DNA from: Vandammella animalimorsus
GTDB lineage: Bacteria > Pseudomonadota > Gammaproteobacteria > Burkholderiales > Burkholderiaceae_C
Assembly: GCF_002285265.1 (NCBI RefSeq)
Contig: NZ_NSJB01000001.1
Span: forward strand, 248,001-312,000
DNA: 64,000 bases
Direction: 5' to 3'
The notes beneath the pieces were generated by a model that worked only from the letters and a program-made list of their open reading frames with translations, had not been told where the DNA came from and did no database searches. Positions 57,389 to 64,000 of the stretch are shown here, in pieces; position 1 is the first letter of the stretch; each line of letters starts with the position of its first letter. The translations under genes and the position numbers were made by a program.

Positions 57389-58660
57389 ATGACCACAGCT
57401 GCCCCTGCCTTGACCGATCCCGCCGCTTTGGCGCACGAATCATCGCTGCACGGCAAACACCTGCTGCTGGGCCTGACGGGCGGGGTGGCCTGCTACAAGG
57501 CCGCCGAGCTGTGCCGCTTGCTCATCAAGGCCGGGGCCAGCGTGCAGGTGGTGATGACCGAGGCCGCCTGCGAGTTCATCACCCCCGTGACCATGCAGGC
57601 GCTGTCGGGCCGGGCGGTGTATTGCTCGCAGTGGGATGCGCGCCAGCCCAACAACATGGCGCACATCAACCTCAGCCGCGAGGCCGATGCCATGCTGCTG
57701 GCGCCGTGCAGCGCCGATTTCATCGCCCGCCTGGCGCAGGGCCGCGCCGATGAATTGCTCAGCCTGATGTGCCTGGCGCGCCCGATCGAGCGGGTGCCGC
57801 TGCTGGTGGCCCCGGCGATGAACCGCGAGATGTGGCTGCACCCCAGCACCCAGCGCAATCTGGCGCAGATCGCCCAGGACGGCGCGCTGCTGCTGGGCGT
57901 GGGCCACGGCGAGCAGGCCTGCGGTGAGTACGGTGAGGGCCGGATGCTCGAGCCCTGGCAGCTGCTGCAGGAGCTCGCAGCCCACTTCACCCCCAAGGCG
58001 CTGGCCGGGCGGCGCGTGCTGGTCACGGCTGGGCCAACGTTTGAGGCCATCGACCCGGTGCGCGGCCTGACCAACCGCTCCAGTGGCAAGATGGGCTACG
58101 CCATCGCCCAGGCCGCCTGGGAGGCCGGCGCGCAGGTGACGTTGGTCAGCGGCCCGGTGGCGCTTCAGACGCCCCATGGCGTCTCGCGCATCGACGTGCA
58201 ATCGGCGCGGCAAATGCTCGATGCCGCCGCCGCCCAGGCGCAAACGGCCGATGTGTTCATCGCCACGGCGGCCGTGGCCGATTGGCGGCCTGCCGAGGTG
58301 GCCGAGCAGAAGATCAAAAAGCGCGCCGATGGCGCCATGCCGGCGCTGCAGTTCACCGAGAACCCGGACATCCTCGCCACCATCGCGCGCAGCGACCGCG
58401 CGCGCCAGGGCCTGCTGTATTGCGTGGGCTTTGCCGCCGAGAGCGAAGACCTGTTGGCCTACGCCAGCGCCAAGCGCCAGCGCAAGGGCGTGCCCCTGCT
58501 GGTGGGCAACATTGGCCCCAATACTTTTGGTCAGGACGACAACACCATCACCCTGTTCGACGAACACGGCCACCAGCGCTTGCCGACGGCCAGTAAGCGC
58601 GTGCTGGCGCGGCAGTTGGTGCAGGAAATTGCTCGTCGCCTGCCGCGGGCCATCCAGTGA
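57389..58660 (+). CDS. coaBC: bifunctional phosphopantothenoylcysteine decarboxylase/synthase
   Basis: A 423-residue bifunctional coenzyme A enzyme. The CoaC half binds FMN and has LGLTGGVACYKAAEL, active-site His92 in NNMAHINLS and PAMNREMW. The CoaB half starts near GRRVLVTAGPTFEAIDPVR and has the SSGKMGYA and AAVADWRP blocks and KIKKRA. An N-terminal extension of about 20 residues precedes the first strand. A 19-bp hairpin follows. Confidence 0.96.
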   Translation: MTTAAPALTDPAALAHESSLHGKHLLLGLTGGVACYKAAELCRLLIKAGASVQVVMTEAACEFITPVTMQALSGRAVYCSQWDARQPNNMAHINLSREADAMLLAPCSADFIARLAQGRADELLSLMCLARPIERVPLLVAPAMNREMWLHPSTQRNLAQIAQDGALLLGVGHGEQACGEYGEGRMLEPWQLLQELAAHFTPKALAGRRVLVTAGPTFEAIDPVRGLTNRSSGKMGYAIAQAAWEAGAQVTLVSGPVALQTPHGVSRIDVQSARQMLDAAAAQAQTADVFIATAAVADWRPAEVAEQKIKKRADGAMPALQFTENPDILATIARSDRARQGLLYCVGFAAESEDLLAYASAKRQRKGVPLLVGNIGPNTFGQDDNTITLFDEHGHQRLPTASKRVLARQLVQEIARRLPRAIQ

Positions 58661-58673
58661 ATTGAATGGCGTG

Positions 58674-58731
58674 GCGCCTGCCCATGCCCAATGGTGGTCT
58701 GCCATGGCCGCTATTGGGCATGGGCAGGCGC
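58674..58731. terminator. 19-bp perfect hairpin after coaBC
   Basis: GCGCCTGCCCATGCCCAAT (58674-58692) pairs perfectly with 58713-58731 across a 20-base loop. There is no T-run, so it is either a weak terminator or a stable mRNA end. It lies 13 bases after the coaBC stop. Confidence 0.5.
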
Positions 58732-58861
58732 TCGGCCACGGCCAGCACACCACGATGAATGCAACGTCCCAGCTCGTAAAGACAGATGTTTTTGAAGCAC
58801 GTGGACTTTCCCGGACGCACAGGCTTTTCGCTGGCAAAGCCTTGCGCCTTTTTTGCGATGA

Positions 58862-60205
58862 ATGGTTTTTGATATGGAGATTTTGACGACGCGGGCGCAA
58901 GTTGTGCCAGGCCTGGAGCCCGGTAGCCCGGCGACCCGCTGGTGGATCGTGGCGCTGTGCTGCGCCATCATGATGGTGGAGGGCTTTGACCTGCTGATCT
59001 ACAGCAATGCCATCCCGGCGCTGCTGGCCGACGCAGCCATGGGCATGGACAAGGCCCTGGCAGGGCAAGTCGGCAGCATGGTGTTCGTGGGCATGCTGCT
59101 GGGCGGCGTGTGCGCCGGCCGCCTGAATCAGGCGCTGGGCCAGAGGCGCGTCATCGCGCTGGGTTTCATCGGCTTTACGCTGACCACGGCCCTGGCGGCC
59201 TGGGCCGGCAATGCCTGGCAACTGGGGGCGTTGCGCTTGCTGGCCGGCCTGGGCCTGGGCGTGGTGCTGCCCGCAGCGCTGGCGCTGGCGCGCGCACACA
59301 GCCTGCCGCAGCACAGCGCCTTGACGATCAGCATCGTCATGTCGGGCATTGCCCTGGGCGGCATGGCCGCCTCGCTGGCGGCCATGCCCATCGTCGCCCA
59401 TTGGGGCTGGCGGCCGCTGTTCCTGGCTGGCGGCGCACTGGGCCTGCTGGTGCTGCTGGCGCTCGTGCCCTTGCTGGCGCGGGCCGAGCGCCTGCAACCC
59501 ACGCCGCAGGCCGGGGCCGCGCCGCAGTCGGCACAACAGCCGGCACAACCATCTGCACCACAGCCGGCGCAGGCGCAGGCCCAGTCCTGGCGCCGCATTC
59601 TGGGCGGGGCCAGCCTGGCGGTGCTGGCGCTGGGGACTTTGGCCACGCTGGCCGATTTGCTCACCTGGTACGGCATCACCGTCTGGCTGACGCAGCTGAT
59701 GCGTGAGTTCGACATGCCATTCAATGGCGCGCTGCAGATGATGTTCACGCTCAACATCGGGGCCATCCTGGGCTCGCTGGGCACGGCCAGCCTGGCCATG
59801 CGCCTGGGCACGCGCCCGGTGGCCATGGCGGCAGGCGCACTGGCGGCGCTGTGCCTGCTGGCCATTGCCTCGCGCCAGTTCTCCGGCCAGGCGCTGCTGA
59901 TCATCGTCGCGCTGCTGGGCATGAGTGCCATCAGCGCCCAGAACCTGGTCAATGCCCTGGTCAGCGATGCCTTTCCTGTGGCCTACCGGGCCGCCGCCAT
60001 CGGCATGACGCTGGGCCTGGGCCGCCTGGGGGCGGTGATCGCGCCATCGCTGGGCGGCCACATCCTGGCCGCCGGCCATGGGCCCGAGCGCGTGCTGCAG
60101 GCGTTTGCGCTGGCCGCTGGCCTGGGCGTGCTGGTGCTGGTGTTTTTCACCCCGGCGCTGTCGCAGCGCAGCGTGGCGCGGCTGCAGTCGCCTGAAGGGC
60201 ATTGA
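58862..60205 (+). CDS. MFS transporter, AAHS (aromatic acid:H+ symporter)-like
   Basis: A 447-residue, 12-helix MFS permease. The first helix motif MMVEGFDLLIYSNAIPAL contains the DxxD-like signature of aromatic acid/H+ symporters, and GRLNQALGQRRV is the cytoplasmic loop 2-3. A Gln/Pro/Ala-rich central loop (about residues 218-243) carries imperfect 12-bp repeats. ATG 58874 is an equally possible start. The substrate is probably an aromatic or other organic acid. There is no catabolic operon nearby. Confidence 0.88.
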   Translation: MVFDMEILTTRAQVVPGLEPGSPATRWWIVALCCAIMMVEGFDLLIYSNAIPALLADAAMGMDKALAGQVGSMVFVGMLLGGVCAGRLNQALGQRRVIALGFIGFTLTTALAAWAGNAWQLGALRLLAGLGLGVVLPAALALARAHSLPQHSALTISIVMSGIALGGMAASLAAMPIVAHWGWRPLFLAGGALGLLVLLALVPLLARAERLQPTPQAGAAPQSAQQPAQPSAPQPAQAQAQSWRRILGGASLAVLALGTLATLADLLTWYGITVWLTQLMREFDMPFNGALQMMFTLNIGAILGSLGTASLAMRLGTRPVAMAAGALAALCLLAIASRQFSGQALLIIVALLGMSAISAQNLVNALVSDAFPVAYRAAAIGMTLGLGRLGAVIAPSLGGHILAAGHGPERVLQAFALAAGLGVLVLVFFTPALSQRSVARLQSPEGH

Positions 60206-60294
60206 CGTGTGCCCCCGGGCCTGCGGCCGGCCCGAGCAGGCGGCCAGCGCCGATAGAATCCTGTGCATTGCACAATCAATGGAGCCCAGCGCGC

Positions 60295-60861
60295 ATGGCG
60301 ACCCGCAAGAAATCATCCACCGAGACCGCAGGGCATGGCGACGTGCAGGGGCGCATCGTCAAGAAATACCCCAACCGCCGCCTGTACGACTTGGCGACCT
60401 CCACCTACATCACGCTGGCGGACGTCAAGCAACTGGTGATGCAGCGCGAGCCGCTGGTCGTGGTGGACGCCAAGACGGGTGAGAACCTCACGCGCAGCAT
60501 CCTGCTGCAGATCATCCTGGAGGAAGAAATCGGCGGCAGCCCGATCTTCAGCGAGACCGTGCTGGCGCAGCTGATCCGCTTCTACGGCCATGCCATGCAG
60601 GGCTTCATGGGCGCCTACATCGAGAAAACCATTCTGAGCATGGCCGAGATGCAGGCCCAGTGGATGGAGCAAAGCCGCCAGCTCCCGCCCGAGTTCTGGC
60701 GGCAATGGCAGGCCTGGGGCCAGCCCGTCATGCCCGGCGTGGTGGAAAACTACACCGAGCAATCGCGCCAGGCCTTTGCGCGCGCGCAGGAGCAAATGCA
60801 GGAAAACGTGCGCCAGCAGACGGCGCAGTTCTGGCAGCTCTTTGGCCTCAAGAGCGGTTGA
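60295..60861 (+). CDS. phaR: polyhydroxyalkanoate synthesis repressor PhaR
   Basis: A 188-residue regulator. The conserved N-terminal DNA-binding region VKKYPNRRLYDLATSTYITL is followed by the granule-associated LIRFYGHAMQGFMGAY region. PhaR represses phasin and PHB synthesis genes and binds nascent PHB granules. The gene stands alone; phaC/A/B are outside the window. GCGCATG gives the start at 60295. A terminator follows. Confidence 0.95.
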   Translation: MATRKKSSTETAGHGDVQGRIVKKYPNRRLYDLATSTYITLADVKQLVMQREPLVVVDAKTGENLTRSILLQIILEEEIGGSPIFSETVLAQLIRFYGHAMQGFMGAYIEKTILSMAEMQAQWMEQSRQLPPEFWRQWQAWGQPVMPGVVENYTEQSRQAFARAQEQMQENVRQQTAQFWQLFGLKSG

Positions 60862-60927
60862 GCGCGGCCCGGCCTGGGTGCGGATGGCTGTCAGCAAAAA
60901 GCCAGCGCCCCGGCAGCAGCGCCCAAG

Positions 60928-60958
60928 ACAAAGCGCCCTGGTGGGCGCTTTGTTGGTT
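60928..60958. terminator. terminator after phaR
   Basis: ACAAAGCGCCC (60928-60938), TGGT loop, GGGCGCTTTGT (60943-60953), then TGGTTT. It lies between the convergent phaR and NlpC/P60 genes. Confidence 0.85.
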
Positions 60959-60982
60959 TGGGGCGCAAGGGCTGCCGTGCTG

Positions 60983-61684
60983 TCAGCGCGCGCTGGCCAC
61001 CTGGGTGCTGGTCAGTGCAATGCGCCGCGCGCCATTGAAGCGCGACTGCCAATAGGCCTTTTCCATGCTCTCCACCCGGATGCGCGAGCCGGCGCGCGGC
61101 GAGTGGATGAAGCGCCCCTCGCCAATGTAAATGCCCACGTGGCTGAACTGGCGGCGCATGGTGTTGAAGAACACCAGATCGCCCGGGCGCAGCTCCTTCT
61201 TGGCAATGGCCTGGGTGGCGCGGGCCTGCTCGGCAGCCGTGCGCGGCAGGGTATGGCCCAGGGTGCGCTGGAACAGCGACAGCACAAAGCCGCTGCAGTC
61301 AAAGCCGCCTTGCAGCGAGCTTTGCCCATACGAATAGGGCTTGCCCAGATAACCCATGGCGGTGACGACCACGTCCGACATCATCAGCGTGTGCGTGTCG
61401 ATGCGCGGCGCGGCGCTGGCCTGTGGCGCAGGCTGGCCCGGCCACGGAGCGGCAGGGCTGGGGCTGCGGGCCAGCTGGGCCTGGCGCTTGGTGGCGGCCT
61501 TGTGGCGCGCAGCGGCCACGCGCTCGCCAAAGCCGCGCGCCAATGGCTTGCTGCGGGCCTGCTGGCCCAGCAGGAACTGGCCCAGAACATCTTGTCTGGG
61601 GGCCAAATCGGCGTGGGCAGCCAAGGGGCTGAACAAGGCAGCCAGCAACAAGGCGGCAGGCAGTGGGCGATGGCGGAAAATCAT
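60983..61684 (-). CDS. exported NlpC/P60 (C40) peptidoglycan hydrolase
   Basis: A 233-residue protein with a signal peptide (cleavage near AHA-DLAP), a Pro/Ala-rich linker (about 70-92) and a C-terminal NlpC/P60 domain. Catalytic Cys130 is in FDCSGFV, His182 in SHVGIYIG and a third polar residue near His194 (FIHSP). It cuts peptide stems of peptidoglycan (D-Glu to diaminopimelate in related enzymes). There is no LysM or SH3 domain. The upstream minus-strand leader contains an AT-rich inverted repeat (61713-61746). Confidence 0.93.
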   Translation of the reverse strand: MIFRHRPLPAALLLAALFSPLAAHADLAPRQDVLGQFLLGQQARSKPLARGFGERVAAARHKAATKRQAQLARSPSPAAPWPGQPAPQASAAPRIDTHTLMMSDVVVTAMGYLGKPYSYGQSSLQGGFDCSGFVLSLFQRTLGHTLPRTAAEQARATQAIAKKELRPGDLVFFNTMRRQFSHVGIYIGEGRFIHSPRAGSRIRVESMEKAYWQSRFNGARRIALTSTQVASAR

Positions 61685-62047
61685 GGTCGTAAGCCTAGCA
61701 TCAGTTCACAGAAAATCATGAGAAAATTCTTGTAACTTCATGATTTCATGCAAGATTGCAATATTTGACATTGGCGTATCAGAAACAGGGCTTGCATTTG
61801 AACACAAATTGTTCCATTTTCAAATAGTGCCCTGGCTTTGCCCCAGCAACCGGCCTTGGCATCTGCGACACCTCTTGCGCAGCGTTGTTTGCCCCGGCGC
61901 TGCAGACCCGCGATTGAGCAAAACCGCGCAAGCACGCACAATCGCCGCCCAGGTCGCCAAGCCCTGGCCTGCGCGCCGCTGCATGGCACTGGCTGGCAGG
62001 GCCGAGCGAGCGCAACTCACCGACCGCAATACAGATAGGAAAACCAC
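61685..62047. promoter_or_regulatory. divergent intergenic region with 9-bp inverted repeat
   Basis: 363 bases between the NlpC/P60 gene (minus) and the isochorismatase-like gene (plus). AAATCATGA (61713-61721) and TCATGATTT (61738-61746) form a perfect inverted repeat with 16-base spacing, 29 bases upstream of the NlpC start. The region 61690-61830 is AT-rich and probably contains the promoters; I see no clear consensus. No coding potential. Confidence 0.4.
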
Positions 62048-62650
62048 ATGCTGATGGACGCACAACAAGCGCAGCTGGTGCTGGTGGACTACCAGACCAA
62101 ACTCATGCCCGTCATCTTCGAGGCCGAGCAGGTGCTGCAACGGGCCATTCTGCTGGGGCGCCTGGCGGCCTTGTTCGACGTGCCTTGCTGGGGCACGGAG
62201 CAAAACCCCCGGCGCCTGGGCCCCAACGATGCGGCCATCCAGAGCCTGTGCCAGAAGACCATCTCGAAGATGCACTTTGGCGCCTGTGCCGAGCCCGATC
62301 TGCTGCAACTGCTGCGCCCGCCAGCGCCTGCGGGCAATGCGCGCAGCCTGCCCAAGCACCTGCAAAAAGCGCGCCCCAGCGCGCCGAATCCGCGCGAGCA
62401 AATCGTCATTGCCGGCTGCGAAGCCCACGTTTGCCTGCTGCAAACGGCGCTGGGCCTGCTGGAGCAGGACTTCGAGGTCTGGGTCGTCACCGATGCCTGC
62501 AGCTCACGCACGGAGCGCAACCGCGATGCAGCCTTCGACCGCCTGGCCGCCGCCGGCGCCGAGCTGGTAAGCGCCGAGATGGTGGCCTTCGAGTGGTGCG
62601 GCTCGGCCGAGCATCCCAAGTTCAAGGAGATGCTGGCCCTGGTCAAGTGA
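62048..62650 (+). CDS. isochorismatase-family (cysteine) hydrolase
   Basis: A 200-residue cysteine hydrolase of the isochorismatase superfamily. The acid Asp14 is in LVLVDYQTKLMP, a Lys in the ISKMHFGA block, and the nucleophile Cys in GCEAHVCLLQTA. It resembles YcaC-like proteins more than isochorismatases of siderophore operons; the substrate is unknown. ATG 62054 is an alternative start. SUKH follows on the opposite strand. Confidence 0.9.
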   Translation: MLMDAQQAQLVLVDYQTKLMPVIFEAEQVLQRAILLGRLAALFDVPCWGTEQNPRRLGPNDAAIQSLCQKTISKMHFGACAEPDLLQLLRPPAPAGNARSLPKHLQKARPSAPNPREQIVIAGCEAHVCLLQTALGLLEQDFEVWVVTDACSSRTERNRDAAFDRLAAAGAELVSAEMVAFEWCGSAEHPKFKEMLALVK

Positions 62651-62710
62651 TGGCCATGGGCCATTGGGGCAGATTTGCGGCAGCCGCTGCAGCGCGGGGC
62701 GCAACACTTC

Positions 62711-63049
62711 TCAAGCCACGTAGCTGGCCAGGCCCTGGTCTGCCGGCCAGGGCTGCCACAGGCCCTCGGGGCTGACTTCGCCGTAGCAGCGCGCCTGCAG
62801 GTCGTAGCCCAGGCAGTGGCCCTGGAAGTCGTCGCCCAGCAGCAGCTTGCCGCTGAGGGCGGCCTCGGGGCCGTAGATCTCGTGCGCGGGCACCGGGGCG
62901 CTGTAGATCATGCAGCCGCTGGCGCTTTCGCCCCAGCCGGTATCGCGCAGATAGGCCAGGTAATCGGCCGCCAGCCCGGGGTAGGCGCTGGCAATGACGC
63001 GCAGCGCGGCTTCGTCCAGACGCACGGTGGGGCTGCTGGGCTGTTCCAT
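62711..63049 (-). CDS. SMI1/KNR4 (SUKH) family protein
   Basis: A 112-residue protein resembling a compact SUKH domain: YLRDTGWGESASG near the start, then IYSAPVPAHEIYGPE, and a closing LGDDFQGHCLGYDL. In bacteria SUKH proteins are commonly immunity proteins against toxic nucleases or deaminases in polymorphic toxin systems. No toxin gene is visible here, so this is an orphan. It is convergent with the isochorismatase-like gene and preceded by repeat copy C. Confidence 0.8.
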   Translation of the reverse strand: MEQPSSPTVRLDEAALRVIASAYPGLAADYLAYLRDTGWGESASGCMIYSAPVPAHEIYGPEAALSGKLLLGDDFQGHCLGYDLQARCYGEVSPEGLWQPWPADQGLASYVA

Positions 63050-63085
63050 GGTGTCAGTACTTGTTCGCGGTTTTTGGCGATCCCC

Positions 63086-63351
63086 TTAGAGCGTGTTCTG
63101 CTCGAACGTTGACAAATCCAAGACCTGGGCGCTGACTGGCATCTCAATCTCGCAGGCGGCTCTCGTCATGCCCGCGAAGGCGGGCATCCAGCGCCGCCCT
63201 TGCGCACGAGAGGAGGGGATTGGCCAACGGCAGCGCCGCCCCGTCAGCGTCGCCCCTGTCAGCGTCGCAACTGGACACCCGCCTTCGCGGGTGTGACGAG
63301 AACCAGCGGCGCTTGCAGGAAATGTCTTCATCAGAATCGAAAGCGCTTTAG
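63086..63351 (+). repeat. dispersed repeat family 1, copy C
   Basis: About 266 bp, the same orientation as copy A and very similar. Both hairpins are intact (ATGCCCGC-GAAG-GCGGGCAT and ACACCCGC-CTTC-GCGGGTGT). It has an extra copy of a GTCAGCGTCGC unit (near 63242-63270), which accounts for the extra length. It lies between the SUKH gene and the truncated dehydrogenase gene. Confidence 0.9.
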
Positions 63352-63429
63352 GGTTTGAAAAAAGCGCGGCTTGGGCCTGCCTGCAAGGCGCAGATGGCCC
63401 AAGCCGCGCTTTGGGGCTCTCGCAGAGGC

Positions 63430-64000
63430 TCAGGCCTGCTTTTGCAGCATCTTGATGATGCTGGAGAAATCCTCGCCGCCGTGGCCGCCGATGCTGTGGG
63501 CGGCGTAGATGCTGCGGGCCATGGCGCCCAGCGGGGTGCTGGCCTTGGCGGTGACGGCGTTCTCCAGCGCCAGGCCCAGGTCCTTGAGCATCAAGTCGGT
63601 GCCGAAGCCGCCGGTGTAGCCGCGTGTGGCGGCCGATGCCTCTTGCACGCCGGGCACGGGGTTGTAGACCTCCAGCGTCCAGTTGCCGCCGGAGCTGCGG
63701 CGCATGATTTCAGAGAGCACTTTCGGATCCAGCCCGTTGGCCATGCCCAGCGCCAGCGCCTCGCTGGTGCCGATCATCAAGATGCCCAGCAGCATGTTGT
63801 TGCAGATCTTGGCGGTCTGGCCTGCGCCCACGTCGCCGGCGTGGAAGATGTTTTTGCCCATTTTCTCCAGCAGCGGGCGGGCGCGCTCCAGCGCGGCATC
63901 GCTGCCGCCGACCATGAAGGTCAGCGTGCCCGCGGCCGCGCCTGCGGTACCGCCGGAGACGGGCGCATCGATGAAATCCACGCCCTTGGCCGCAGCGGCC
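63430..64000 (-). CDS. mmsB: 3-hydroxyisobutyrate dehydrogenase-like (partial, 5' end outside window)
   Basis: The C-terminal 189 or so residues of a beta-hydroxyacid dehydrogenase. The substrate motif DAPVSGGTAGAAAGTL, the catalytic Lys in GAGQTAKICNN and a typical GTDLMLKDLGLA block with a conserved C-terminal KMLQKQA are visible. In valine catabolism MmsB oxidises 3-hydroxyisobutyrate to methylmalonate semialdehyde; tartronate semialdehyde reductase is a close relative and cannot be excluded. The NAD-binding half lies beyond base 64000. Confidence 0.88.
   Translation of the reverse strand, partial: AAAAKGVDFIDAPVSGGTAGAAAGTLTFMVGGSDAALERARPLLEKMGKNIFHAGDVGAGQTAKICNNMLLGILMIGTSEALALGMANGLDPKVLSEIMRRSSGGNWTLEVYNPVPGVQEASAATRGYTGGFGTDLMLKDLGLALENAVTAKASTPLGAMARSIYAAHSIGGHGGEDFSSIIKMLQKQA

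Overview
The window is a dense stretch of G+C-rich bacterial chromosome. It has no rRNA, tRNA, CRISPR array, intact insertion sequence or prophage that I can see. Gene content points to a betaproteobacterium of the order Burkholderiales, most likely family Comamonadaceae: a hisB-hisH-hisA-hisF-hisI-hisE cluster, the polyhydroxyalkanoate regulator PhaR, RdgC, a six-gene Mrp/Pha antiporter operon with fused A and B subunits, and def-fmt divergent from a LysM gene. This family call rests on remembered gene order and composition, not on a search.

Layout. 1-5.3 kb: end of an Ala/Pro-rich protein, an SMC-like ATPase, an HSL-type esterase and pgk. 5.5-6.7 kb: two overlapping lipoprotein genes, the second a FlgO-domain protein. 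6.9-9.8 kb (minus): azlD, azlC, fmt, def. 10-14.1 kb: an exported LysM protein, then (minus) a DMT permease, rdgC and a glycerophosphodiesterase. 14.2-20.7 kb (minus): mrpAB-C-D-E-F-G, overlapping by 4 bases at most junctions. 20.9-26.4 kb (minus): small lipoprotein, VOC protein, ppx, iron-type alcohol dehydrogenase and a PLP cysteine-synthase-like enzyme. 26.7-27.3 kb: a single AT-rich, unrecognised plus-strand gene. 27.4-33.5 kb (minus): creD, tpx, rlmB, an MFS-acyltransferase fusion and a CREST-type membrane protein. 33.7-37.2 kb: XRE regulator, AsnC regulator and glmS. 37.3-44.2 kb (minus): three large paralogous lipoproteins with outer-membrane phospholipase A between them. 44.7-50.9 kb: the his cluster, carrying a 537-residue exported protein of unknown function, followed by a flavin reductase. 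51.3-64 kb: zinc alcohol dehydrogenase, pncC and pgpA, acyl-CoA ligase, ppsR, dnaQ, coaBC, MFS transporter, phaR, NlpC/P60 hydrolase, isochorismatase-like hydrolase, SUKH protein and a cut-off 3-hydroxyisobutyrate dehydrogenase.

Two dispersed non-coding repeat families run through the window. One is about 250-266 bp, contains two small hairpins and has three copies. The other is about 163 bp, resembles a MITE with 18-bp terminal inverted repeats, and has two full copies plus a lone end. Most copies lie directly 3' of gene stop codons.

The best candidates for undescribed biology are the triple lipoprotein/PldA cluster, the AT-rich gene with an internal duplication, the SMC-like ATPase with its truncated neighbour, and the exported protein inside the his operon. 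Envelope functions recur throughout (PldA, lipoproteins, CreD, LysM, NlpC/P60, LplT/Aas-like fusion, PgpA, UgpQ). No single new pathway can be proven from the sequence alone.
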